Shown: in pieces, positions 24,491 to 34,711 of the stretch
Layout of the letters: the number at the start of each line of letters is the position of its first letter
Numbering within the stretch: the first letter of the stretch is position 1
Assembly: GCA_963989245.1 (NCBI GenBank)
Contig: OZ022348.1
Coordinates: 35,930,931-35,994,930, forward strand
DNA: 64,000 bases
From: Nansenia antarctica
Taxonomy: Eukaryota > Chordata > Actinopteri > Argentiniformes > Microstomatidae
Direction of reading: 5' to 3'
Position numbers and translations under genes: made by a program
Notes under the pieces: generated by a model
What the model was told of the DNA's origin: nothing
The model's database searches: none
What the model saw: the letters and a program-made list of their open reading frames with translations, nothing else

Positions 24491-27183
24491 AGCAAAAGGC
24501 TGCACACACGCAATTCAAGTTGCTCTGATTGTCATTTAGAGTTACATTATAGGATTATTCAACAACAAGTCAAAATGTGCTCGTGAAAGGCAGAAAACAA
24601 CACTTTGATAGTTTGATATAACTTGAGAACGAATGCAAAAAACAGTCCACTCTAAGAACAGGCCGCTTGGACACTTTCAGAACAGCTCTGTTAATGACTG
24701 AAAACAGCTCTTCGAAGAGATTGTCAAAAGAGACTCCGAAAACGAAACGTTGATCACTTTTGAGCAAAAGGCTGCACACACGCAATTCAAGTTGCTCTGA
24801 TTGTCATTTAGAGTTACATTATAGGATTATTCAACAACAAGTCAAAATGTGCTCGTGAAAGGCAGAAAACAACACTTTGATAGTTTGATATAACTTGAGA
24901 ACGAATGCAAAAAACAGTCCACTCTAAGAACAGGCCGCTTGGACACTTTCAGAACAGCTCTGTTAATGACTGAAAACAGCTCTCGAAGAGATTGTCAAAA
25001 GAGACTCCGAAAACGAAACGTTGATCACTTTTGAGCAAAAGGCTGCACACACGCAATTCAAGTTGCTCTGATTGTCATTTAGAGTTACATTATAGGATTA
25101 TTCAACAACAAGTCAAAATGTGCTCGTGAAAGGCAGAAAACAACACTTTGATAGTTTGATATAACTTGAGAACGAATGCAAAAAACAGTCCACTCTAAGA
25201 ACAGGCCGCTTGGACACTTTCAGAACAGCTCTGTTAATGACTGAAAACAGCTCTCGAAGAGATTGTCAAAAGAGACTCCGAAAACGAAACGTTGATCACT
25301 TTTGAGCAAAAGGCTGCACACACGCAATTCAAGTTGCTCTGATTGGCATTTAGAGTTACATTATAGGAGCATTCAGCAACAAGTCAAAATGTGCTCCAGA
25401 AAAGCAGAAAACAACACTGATAGAACTTGAGAACGAATGCAAAAAACAGTCCACTCTCAGAACAGGCCGCTTGGACACTTTCAGAACAGCTCTGTTAATG
25501 ACTGAAAACAGCTCTCGGAGAGATTGTCAAAAGAGACTCCGAAAACGAAACGTTGATCACTTTTGAGCAAAAGGCTGCACACACGCAATTCAAGTTGCTC
25601 TGATTGTCATTTAGAGTTACATTATAGGATTATTCAACAACAAGTCAAAATGTGCTCGTGAAAGGCAGAAAACACCACTTTGATAGTTTGATATAACTTG
25701 AGAACGAATGCAAAAAACAGTCCACTCTAAGAACAGGCCGCTTGGACACTTTCAGAACAGCTCTGTTAATGACTGAAAACAGCTCTCGAAGAGATTGTCA
25801 AAAGAGACTCCGAAAACGAAACGTTGATCACTTTTGAGCAAAAGGCTGCACACACGCAATTCAAGTTGCTCTGATTGTCATTTAGAGTTACATTATAGGA
25901 TTATTCAACAACAAGTCAAAATGTGTTCGTGAAAGGCAGAAAACACCACTTTGATAGTTTGATATAACTTGAGAACGAATGCAAAAAACAGTCCACTCTA
26001 AGAACAGGCCGCTTGGACACTTTCAGAACAGCTCTGTTAATGACTGAAAACAGCTCTCGAAGAGATTGTCAAAAGAGACTCCGAAAACGAAACGTTGATC
26101 ACTTTTGAGCAAAAGGCTGCACACACGCAATTCAAGTTGCTCTGATTGTCATTTAGAGTTACATTATAGGATTATTCAACAACAAGTCAAAATGTGCTCA
26201 AGAAAGGCAGAAAACAACACTTTGATAGTTTGATATAACTTGAGAACGAATGCAAAAAACAGTCCACTCTCAGAACAGGCCGCTTGGACACTTTCAGAAC
26301 AGCTCTGTTAATGACTGAAAACAGCTCTCGAAGAGATTGTCAAAAGAGACTCCGAAAACGAAACGTTGATCACTTTTGAGCAAAAGGCTGCACACACGTA
26401 ATTCAAGTTGCTCTGATTGTCATTTAGAGTTACATTATAGGATTATTCAACAACAAGTCAAAATGTGCTTGTGAAAGGCAGAAAACAACACTTTGATAGT
26501 TTGATATAACTTGAGAACGAATGCAAAAAACAGTCCACTCTAAGAACAGGCCGCTTGGACACTTTCAGAACAGCTCTGTTAATGACTGAAAACAGCTCTC
26601 GAAGAGATTGTCAAAAGAGACTCCGAAAACGAAACGTTGATCACTTTTGAGCAAAAGGCTGCACACACGCAATTCAAGTTGCTCTGATTGTCATTTAGAG
26701 TTACATTATATGATTATTCAGCAACAAGTCAAAATGTGCTCCAGAAAGGCAGAAAACAAAACTTTGATAGAACTTGAGAACGAATGCAAAAAACAGTCCA
26801 CTCTCAGAACAGGCTGCTTGGACACTTTCAGAACAGCTCTGTTAATGACTGAAAACAGCTCTCGAAGAGATTGTCAAAAGAGACTCCGAAAACGAAACGT
26901 TGATCACTTTTGAGCAAAAGGCTGCACACACGCAATTCAAGTTGCTCTGATTGTCATTTAGAGTTACATTATAGGATTATTCAACAACAAGTCAAAATGT
27001 GCTCGTGAAAGGCAGAAAACAACACTTTGATAGTTTGATATAACTTGAGAACGAATGCAAAAAACAGTCCACTCTAAGAACAGGCCGCTTGGACACTTTC
27101 AGAACAGCTCTGTTAATGACTGAAAACAGCTCTCGAAGAGATTGTCAAAAGAGACTCTGAAAACGAAACGTTGATCACTTTTG

Positions 27184-30100
27184 AGCAAAAGGCTGCACAC
27201 ACGCAATTCAAGTTGCTCTGATTGTCATTTAGAGTTACATTATAGGATTATTCAACAACAAGTCAAAATGTGCTCGTGAAAGGCAGAAAACAACACTTTG
27301 ATAGTTTGATATAACTTGAGAACGAATGCAAAAAACAGTCCACTCTAAGAACAGGCCGCTTGGACACTTTCAGAACAGCTCTGTTAATGACTGAAAACAG
27401 CTCTTCGAAGAGATTGTCAAAAGAGACTCCGAAAACGAAACGTTGATCACTTTTGAGCAAAAGGCTGCACACACGCAATTCAAGTTGCTCTGATTGTCAT
27501 TTAGAGTTACATTATAGGATTATTCAACAACAAGTCAAAATGTGCTCGTGAAAGGCAGAAAACAACACTTTGATAGTTTGATATAACTTGAGAACGAATG
27601 CAAAAAACAGTCCACTCTAAGAACAGGCCGCTTGGACACTTTCAGAACAGCTCTGTTAATGACTGAAAACAGCTCTCGAAGAGATTGTCAAAAGAGACTC
27701 CGAAAACGAAACGTTGATCACTTTTGAGCAAAAGGCTGCACACACGCAATTCAAGTTGCTCTGATTGTCATTTAGAGTTACATTATAGGATTATTCAACA
27801 ACAAGTCAAAATGTGCTCGTGAAAGGCAGAAAACAACACTTTGATAGTTTGATATAACTTGAGAACGAATGCAAAAAACAGTCCACTCTAAGAACAGGCC
27901 GCTTGGACACTTTCAGAACAGCTCTGTTAATGACTGAAAACAGCTCTCGAAGAGATTGTCAAAAGAGACTCCGAAAACGAAACGTTGATCACTTTTGAGC
28001 AAAAGGCTGCACACACGCAATTCAAGTTGCTCTGATTGTCATTTAGAGTTACATTATAGGAGCATTCAGCAACAAGTCAAAATGTGCTCCAGAAAAGCAG
28101 AAAACAACACTGATAGAACTTGAGAACGAATGCAAAAAACAGTCCACTCTCAGAACAGGCCGCTTGGACACTTTCAGAACAGCTCTGTTAATGACTGAAA
28201 ACAGCTCTCGGAGAGATTGTCAAAAGAGACTCCGAAAACGAAACGTTGATCACTTTTGAGCAAAAGGCTGCACACACGCAATTCAAGTTGCTCTGATTGT
28301 CATTTAGAGTTACATTATAGGATTATTCAACAACAAGTCAAAATGTGCTCGTGAAAGGCAGAAAACAACACTTTGATAGTTTGATATAACTTGAGAACGA
28401 ATGCAAAAAACAGTCCACTCTCAGAACAGGCCGCTTGGACACTTTCAGAACAGCTCTGTTAATGACTGAAAACAGCTCTCGAAGAGATTGTCAAAAGAGA
28501 CTCCGAAAACGAAACGTTGATCACTTTTGAGCAAAAGGCTGCACACACGCAATTCAAGTTGCTCTGATTGTCATTTAGAGTTACATTATAGGATTATTCA
28601 ACAACAAGTCAAAATGTGCTCGTGAAAGGCAGAAAACAACACTTTGATAGTTTGATATAACTTGAGAACGAATGCAAAAACAGTCCACTCTAAGAACAGG
28701 CCGCTTGGACACTTTCAGAACAGCTCTGTTAATGACTGAAAACAGCTCTCGAAGAGATTGTCAAAAGAGACTCCGAAAACGAAACGTTGATCACTTTTGA
28801 GCAAAAGGCTGCACACACGCAATTCAAGTTGCTCTGATTGTCATTTAGAGTTACATTATAGGATTATTCAACAACAAGTCAAAATGTGCTCCTGAAAGGC
28901 AGAAAACAACACTTTGATAGTTTGATATAACTTGAGAACGAATGCAAAAAACAGTCCACTCTAAGAACAGGCCGCTTGGACACTTTCAGAACAGCTCTGT
29001 TAATGACTGAAAACAGCTCTCGAAGAGATTGTCAAAAGAGACTCTGAAAACGAAACGTTGATCACTTTTGAGCAAAAGGCTGCACACACGCAATTCAAGT
29101 TGCTCTGATTGTCATTTAGAGTTACATTATAGGACCATTCAACAACAAGTCAAAATGTGCTCGAGAAAGGCAGAAAACAACACTTTGATAGTTTGATATA
29201 TAATTGAGAACGAATGCAAAAAACAGTCCACTCTAAGAACAGGCCGCTTGGACACTTTCAGAACAGCTCAGTTAATGACTGAAAACAGCTCTCGAAGAGA
29301 TTGTCAAAAGAGACTCCGAAAACGAAACGTTGATCACTTTTGAGCAAAAGGCTGCACACACGCAATTCAAGTTGCTCTGATTGTCATTTAGAGTTACATT
29401 ATAGGATTATTCAACAACAAGTCAAAATGTGCTCGTGAAAGGCAGAAAACAACACTTTGATAGTTTGATATATAATTGAGAAAGAATGCAAAAAACAGTC
29501 CACTCTAAGAACAGGCCGCTTGGACACTTTCAGAACAGCTCAGTTAATGACTGAAAACAGCTCTCGAAGAGATTGTCAAAAGAGACTCCGAAAACGAAAC
29601 GTTGATCACTTTTGAGCAAAAGGCTGCACACACGCAATTCAAGTTGCTCTGATTGTCATTTAGAGTTACATTATAGGAGCATTCAGCAACAAGTCAAAAT
29701 GTGCTCCAGAAAAGCAGAAAACAACACTGATAGAACTTGAGAACGAATGCAAAAACAGTCCACTCTCAGAACAGGCCGCTTGGACACTTTCAGAACAGCT
29801 CTGTTAATGACTGAAAACAGCTCTCGAAGAGATTGTCAAAAGAGACTCTGAAAACGAAACGTTGATTACTTTTGAGCAAAAGGCTGCACACACGCAATTC
29901 AAGTTGCTCTGATTGTCATTTAGAGTAACATTATAGGATTATTCAACAACAAGTCAAAATGTGCTCGTGAAAGGCAGAAAACAACACTTTGATAGTTTGA
30001 TATAACTTGAGAACGAACGCAAAAAACAGTCCACTCTAAGAACAGGCCGCTTGGACACTTTCAGAACAGCTCTGTTAATGACTGAAAACAGCTCTCGAAG

Positions 30101-33100
30101 AGATTGTCAAAAGAGACTCCGAAAACGAAACGTTGATCACTTTTGAGCAAAAGGCTGCACACACGCAATTCAAGTTGCTCTGATTGTCATTTAGAGTTAC
30201 ATTATAGGATTATTCAACAACAAGTCAAAATGTGCTCGTGAAAGGCAGAAAACAACACTTTGATAGTTTGATATAACTTGAGAACGAATGCAAAAAACAG
30301 TCCACTCTCAGAACAGGCCGCTTGGACACTTTCAGAACAGCTCTGTTAATGACTGAAAACAGCTCTCGAAGAGATTGTCAAAAGAGACTCCGAAAACGAA
30401 ACGTTGATCACTTTTGAGCAAAAGGCTGCACACACGCAATTCAAGTTGCTCTGATTGTCATTTAGAGTTACATTATAGGATTATTCAACAACAAGTCAAA
30501 ATGTGCTCGTGAAAGGCAGAAAACAACACTTTGATAGTTTGATATAACTTGAGAACGAATGCAAAAAACAGTCCACTCTAAGAACAGGCCGCTTGGACAC
30601 TTTCAGAACAGCTCTGTTAATGACTGAAAACAGCTCTCGAAGAGATTGTCAAAAGAGACTCTGAAAACGAAACGTTGATCACTTTTGAGCAAAAGGCTGC
30701 ACACACGCAATTCAAGTTGCTCTGATTGTCATTTAGAGTTACATTATAGGATTATTCAACAACAAGTCAAAATGTGCTCGTGAAAGGCAGAAAACAACAC
30801 TTTGATAGTTTGATATAACTTGAGAACGAATGCAAAAAACAGTCCACTCTAAGAACAGGCCGCTTGGACACTTTCAGAACAGCTCTGTTAATGACTGAAA
30901 ACAGCTCTTCGAAGAGATTGTCAAAAGAGACTCCGAAAACGAAACGTTGATCACTTTTGAGCAAAAGGCTGCACACACGCAATTCAAGTTGCTCTGATTG
31001 TCATTTAGAGTTACATTATAGGATTATTCAACAACAAGTCAAAATGTGCTCGTGAAAGGCAGAAAACAACACTTTGATAGTTTGATATAACTTGAGAACG
31101 AATGCAAAAAACAGTCCACTCTAAGAACAGGCCGCTTGGACACTTTCAGAACAGCTCTGTTAATGACTGAAAACAGCTCTCGAAGAGATTGTCAAAAGAG
31201 ACTCCGAAAACGAAACGTTGATCACTTTTGAGCAAAAGGCTGCACACACGCAATTCAAGTTGCTCTGATTGTCATTTAGAGTTACATTATAGGATTATTC
31301 AACAACAAGTCAAAATGTGCTCGTGAAAGGCAGAAAACAACACTTTGATAGTTTGATATAACTTGAGAACGAATGCAAAAAACAGTCCACTCTAAGAACA
31401 GGCCGCTTGGACACTTTCAGAACAGCTCTGTTAATGACTGAAAACAGCTCTCGAAGAGATTGTCAAAAGAGACTCCGAAAACGAAACGTTGATCACTTTT
31501 GAGCAAAAGGCTGCACACACGCAATTCAAGTTGCTCTGATTGTCATTTAGAGTTACATTATAGGAGCATTCAGCAACAAGTCAAAATGTGCTCCAGAAAA
31601 GCAGAAAACAACACTGATAGAACTTGAGAACGAATGCAAAAAACAGTCCACTCTCAGAACAGGCCGCTTGGACACTTTCAGAACAGCTCTGTTAATGACT
31701 GAAAACAGCTCTCGGAGAGATTGTCAAAAGAGACTCCGAAAACGAAACGTTGATCACTTTTGAGCAAAAGGCTGCACACACGCAATTCAAGTTGCTCTGA
31801 TTGTCATTTAGAGTTACATTATAGGATTATTCAACAACAAGTCAAAATGTGCTCGTGAAAGGCAGAAAACACCACTTTTATAGTTTGATATAACTTGAGA
31901 ACGAATGCAAAAAACAGTCCACTCTAAGAACAGGCCGCTTGGACACTTTCAGAACAGCTCTGTTAATGACTGAAAACAGCTCTCGAAGAGATTGTCAAAA
32001 GAGACTCCGAAAACGAAACGTTGATCACTTTTGAGCAAAAGGCTGCACACACGCAATTCAAGTTGCTCTGATTGTCATTTAGAGTTACATTATAGGATTA
32101 TTCAACAACAAGTCAAAATGTGCTCGTGAAAGGCAGAAAACAACACTTTGATAGTTTGATATAACTTGAGAACGAATGCAAAAAACAGTCCACTCTAAGA
32201 ACAGGCCGCTTGGACACTTTCAGAACAGCTCTGTTAATGACTGAAAACAGCTCTCGAAGAGATTGTCAAAAGAGACTCCGAAAACGAAACGTTGATCACT
32301 TTTGAGCAAAAGGCTGCACACATGCAATTCAAGTTGCTCTGATTGTCATTTAGAGTTACATTATATGATTATTCAGCAACAAGTCAAAATGTGCTCCAGA
32401 AAGGCAGAAAACAAAACTTTGATAGTTTGATATAACTTGAGAACGAATGCAAAAAACAGTCCACTCTAAGAACAGGCCGCTTGGACACTTTCAGAACAGC
32501 TCTGTTAATGACTGAAAACAGCTCTCGAAGAGATTGTCAAAAGAGACTCTGAAAACGAAACGTTGATCACTTTTGAGCAAAAGGCTGCACACACGCAATT
32601 CAAGTTGCTCTGATTGTCATTTAGAGTTACATTATAGGAGCATTCAGCAACAAGTCAAAATGTGCTCCAGAAAAGCAGAAAACAACACTGATAGAACTTG
32701 AGAACGAATGCAAAAAACAGTCCACTCTCAGAACAGGCCGCTTGGACACTTTCAGAACAGCTCTGTTAATGACTGAAAACAGCTCTCGAAGAGATTGTCA
32801 AAAGAGACTCCGAAAACGAAACGTTGATCACTTTTGAGCAAAAGGCTGCACACACGCAATTCAAGTTGCTCTGATTGTCATTTAGAGTTACATTATAGGA
32901 TTATTCAACAACAAGTCAAAATGTGCTCGTGAAAGGCAGAAAACAACACTTTGATAGTTTGATATAACTTGAGAACGAATGCAAAAAACAGTCCACTCTA
33001 AGAACAGGCCGCTTGGACACTTTCAGAACAGCTCTGTTAATGACTGAAAACAGCTCTCGAAGAGATTGTCAAAAGAGACTCCGAAAACGAAACGTTGATC

Positions 33101-33431
33101 ACTTTTGAGCAAAAGGCTGCACACACGCAATTCAAGTTGCTCTGATTGTCATTTAGAGTTACATTATAGGAGCATTCAGCAACAAGTCAAAATGTGCTCC
33201 AGAAAAGCAGAAAACAACACTGATAGAACTTGAGAACGAATGCAAAAAACTGTCCACTCTCAGAACAGGCCGCTTGGACACTTTCAGAACAGCTCTGTTA
33301 ATGACTGAAAACAGCTCTCGGAGAGATTGTCAAAAGAGACTCCGAAAACGAAACGTTGATCACTTTTGAGCAAAAGGCTGCACACACGCAATTCAAGTTG
33401 CTCTGATTGTCATTTAGAGTTACATTATAGG
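27184..33431 (+). repeat. Satellite array, left flank of hAT copy A (duplicated block A)
   Basis: About 23 monomers whose order and private variants are reproduced at 53498-59745 with a constant offset of 26,314 bp. Shared markers include ctcctgaaagg near 28891, aggaccattc near 29131, gagaaagaatg near 29482, gaacgaacgc near 30015, ccacttttatag near 31872, cacatgcaattc near 32321 and aactgtccac near 33249. Differences seen: 32550 is T (gactctg) where 58864 is C, and 27387 reads taatgac where 53701 reads tattgac. The first six monomers (27184-28799) are a 1616-bp HOR unit. No gene is visible. Confidence 0.92.
33424..33431. repeat. Left target-site duplication of hAT copy A
   Basis: attatagg, the 8 bases of the satellite linker immediately before the element. 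It matches 34704-34711 exactly. An 8-bp duplication is the hallmark of hAT-superfamily insertion. Confidence 0.95.
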
Positions 33432-33448
33432 CAGGGGTGCACATAACT
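33432..33448 (+). repeat. Left terminal inverted repeat, hAT copy A
   Basis: caggggtgcacataact, an exact reverse complement of 34687-34703. Similarity continues imperfectly inward: ccagtgc follows after six bases here and after eight on the complementary right end. Confidence 0.95.
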
Positions 33449-33525
33449 GGTGCGCCAGTGCGCATGCGTCGCCAAAATGCATGCTGCGCGGAAGATCAGC
33501 GGCATGAACGCACTCTTGCGCACCA
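33448..33525. repeat. Subterminal inverted repeat in left end of hAT copy A
   Basis: tggtgcgc at 33448-33455 pairs with gcgcacca at 33518-33525 across a CpG-rich interval that also contains tgcgcatgcg. Subterminal motifs of this kind often serve as transposase binding sites in hAT elements. The function here is inferred only from position. The same pair lies 26,314 bp further on in copy B. Confidence 0.5.
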
Positions 33526-33570
33526 ACAGCTGGGAGCGCTGGGAGAGGAATTTACTTCCTCAAAATCCAC

Positions 33571-33591
33571 CTGCTGACTGCTGACTGCTGC
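33571..33591 (+). repeat. Three-copy 7-bp tandem repeat inside hAT copy A
   Basis: ctgctga occurs twice, followed by ctgctgc. It is identical in copy B at 59885-59905. A simple internal repeat with no assigned role. Confidence 0.7.
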
Positions 33592-34100
33592 ATCACTGCA
33601 AGCCCCGTAACGCCATCACAACGACCACGGCGACTCCCCTCACGAAAACATTCGGAAAGTATCGTAACTTGTACTTTCATTCCGCGTATCGCGTATCGCA
33701 CGGTTATCACGCCGACACGTGACAATTCAGTCCCGAACGACTCGTCGCTAAAAGGAAAAACAACACCAAGGAACTTCACGTTTCTTTTCTCTGAAGCTTT
33801 CAAACGTTCAGACGTTTGTTTTACAGCTTCATTATCGCACCTAGACCCCTGCCCTGACCCAGGGAATATGGTTGGGAATTCTATTAGAAGAAAAAAAAAA
33901 GACTTTGTTGCACAATCAAAATAATGAGCTATTTAAAGTGATAGCCTACAACATCCTCTACCATGGTTGAAATTGAGGACAGTGATAACTTACAGCAGTC
34001 AAGAGAGCAGTGATGATGATGATTAAGCTTGTAGCATAAATAAATGCTTAGGCTGTAACTTTTTGTTGAAAAGTTGATTTCAGTGTTTACAGAACAGAGC

Positions 34101-34196
34101 AGTGCTTAAAGAGATGTCAGTGATTTCATTGTGTTTAAAGAACAGACATTCAGTTAGTGCTTAAAGAGATGTCAGTTGATTTCATTGTGTTTAAAG
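34101..34196 (+). repeat. Internal ~40-bp direct repeat pair in hAT copy A
   Basis: 34101-34140 and 34156-34196 both run from agtgcttaaagagatgtcag to cattgtgtttaaag and differ by one extra T in the second. They are separated by 15 bases. A weaker third echo, atgcttaaagagcagtcattt, follows near 34214. Internal tandem duplication is common in non-autonomous elements. Copy B has the same pair at 60415-60454 and 60470-60510. Confidence 0.8.
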
Positions 34197-34230
34197 GAGT
34201 CTGACAGACTTTCATGCTTAAAGAGCAGTC

Positions 34231-34238
34231 ATTTGATT
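34231..34238. repeat. Left target-site duplication of nested LINE fragment
   Basis: atttgatt, repeated at 34487-34494. In hAT copy B the same place reads cagtcatttgattttgc with a single atttgatt, the intact target. Confidence 0.92.
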
Positions 34239-34486
34239 ATAGGCAGAGGACCAAACCGCAGACCATATTATCCTGGATTGCCCGGTGTACCACCCACCCA
34301 ACGGGATGCATGGTCTGTCGGTATTAGATGACGAGACGATGACGTGGCTTCTGGAGGGGTGTCCAGAAATATAGCCCGGGTGAGCCCCTCAACCAGGTCT
34401 CGGGGTGGTAAAAGGGTAGCCCCTCGGCCCCGAGCCTGGTGGAGTGGAGAGGAAAAACAACAACCCATACGACGAAGAAGAAGAAG
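34239..34486 (+). mobile_element. 5'-truncated non-LTR retrotransposon (LINE) 3' end nested in hAT copy A
   Basis: The 248-bp insertion is flanked by an 8-bp duplication and ends at its right side in a short (gaa)n tail (gacgaagaagaagaag). This is the structure of a LINE copied from its 3' end by target-primed reverse transcription and truncated at the 5' side. The first 130 bases encode the C-terminal tail of an ORF2-like protein, and the rest is 3' untranslated sequence. It is absent from the otherwise identical hAT copy B, so it arrived after the two copies separated. Among non-LTR clades I cannot choose with certainty. The GAA-type tail and the QTADHI..DCP motif recall elements common in fish genomes. 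Confidence 0.88.
34243..34374 (+). pseudogene. C-terminal remnant of LINE ORF2 (reverse transcriptase polyprotein)
   Basis: The frame from 34243 gives 43 residues and then TAG. It contains AEDQTADHIILDCPVYHPP, then an HGLSVLDDETMTWLLEGCPEI ending. The TADHI(x)3CP block followed by a GL..LD..T..WL tail is familiar as the end of ORF2 in several vertebrate non-LTR retrotransposons, where a Cys/His zinc-knuckle-like segment lies downstream of the polymerase. Polymerase, endonuclease and any RNase H domains are all missing because of 5' truncation. A TAG lies in frame directly upstream at 34240-34242, at the truncation junction, and may be filler from integration. It is a dead fragment with no start codon. 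Confidence 0.8.
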
Positions 34487-34494
34487 ATTTGATT
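34487..34494. repeat. Right target-site duplication of nested LINE fragment
   Basis: atttgatt, the exact partner of 34231-34238. It immediately follows the (gaa)n tail, after which hAT sequence resumes with ttgcatttg. Confidence 0.92.
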
Positions 34495-34636
34495 TTGCAT
34501 TTGTTTCTTTTGTTTTGCACACAATCATTTGTTCGTTCATCTTTATTTATGAATAAATGTCGTTTTGCTAATATAAGTTATCCATGTATCCCTTTTTTAT
34601 CCATCCTGTGGGACGGGTCGTGACTCGCGAGCTCGG

Positions 34637-34666
34637 GGAGCACCAAGCAGCATCCCTAGGTGCTCC
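34637..34666. repeat. Subterminal hairpin in right end of hAT copy A
   Basis: ggagcacc (34637-34644) and ggtgctcc (34659-34666) form an 8-bp perfect inverted repeat with a 14-base loop, about 40 bases inside the right terminus. It may be a transposase contact site, by analogy only. The equivalent in copy B is 60695-60702 with 60717-60724. Confidence 0.65.
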
Positions 34667-34686
34667 TCTGAGCACTGGCCCCAAAA

Positions 34687-34703
34687 AGTTATGTGCACCC
34701 CTG
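34687..34703 (-). repeat. Right terminal inverted repeat, hAT copy A
   Basis: agttatgtgcacccctg, the exact reverse complement of the left terminus. The outer boundary is fixed by the duplicated attatagg that follows. Confidence 0.95.
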
Positions 34704-34711
34704 ATTATAGG
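34704..34711. repeat. Right target-site duplication of hAT copy A
   Basis: attatagg, followed by attattcaac. Removing the element and one duplicate restores the normal satellite linker. Confidence 0.95.

Larger units (their letters stand above)
19181..27183 (+). repeat. Satellite array, complex HOR zone
   Basis: About 30 monomers drawn from at least five classes: canonical 271 bp, short 261 bp (linkers near 23752 and 25366), 263 bp (near 20180, 22612 and 26650), 272 bp with a perfect 12-bp palindrome (near 20985, 22875 and 24491), and variants with caccac, ctcggag or cacacgtaatt. Recurring orders such as gtaatt monomer, canonical monomer, then 263-bp monomer show that blocks rather than single monomers have been copied. 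There is no gene. Short open frames that span exactly one variant monomer are by-products of the loss or gain of a few bases. Confidence 0.93.
33432..34703. mobile_element. Non-autonomous hAT-like DNA transposon, copy A (interrupted by a LINE fragment)
   Basis: The 1272-bp insertion has perfect 17-bp terminal inverted repeats beginning caggggtgcacataact and an 8-bp target duplication, the combination that defines the hAT superfamily. After removal of the nested LINE insertion and its 8-bp duplication it is 1016 bp, the same as copy B. No frame is long enough for a hAT transposase (commonly around 600 residues or more), and no BED finger or dimerisation domain is readable, so it must depend on an enzyme supplied in trans. 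The left end is GC- and CpG-rich and the right half is AT-rich. An AATAAA at 34039-34044 and another at 34552-34557 could be remnants of polyadenylation signals. The orientation of any parent transposase gene is unknown. The exact family name is not assigned. Confidence 0.93.

Noticed and set aside
1..33431. CRISPR array
   Set aside because: The whole 271-bp unit is repeated, with no short repeat alternating with unique spacers and no cas genes. The rest of the window points to a eukaryote.
33552..33803. 83-codon minus-strand frame in hAT copy A (and 59866-60117 in copy B)
   Set aside because: TTG start, no BED finger or hAT catalytic motif, and far too short for a transposase. At most a decayed remnant, and nothing in it supports that.
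34473..34486. Independent GAA microsatellite
   Set aside because: It sits exactly between the LINE 3' sequence and its right target duplication, so it is the retrotransposon tail.
34268..34556. Overlapping frames of 66-90 codons on both strands across the LINE insertion
   Set aside because: The minus-strand and mixed frames are shadows of the LINE 3' end and the adjoining hAT sequence. Only the 43-residue plus-strand tail matches a known protein pattern.
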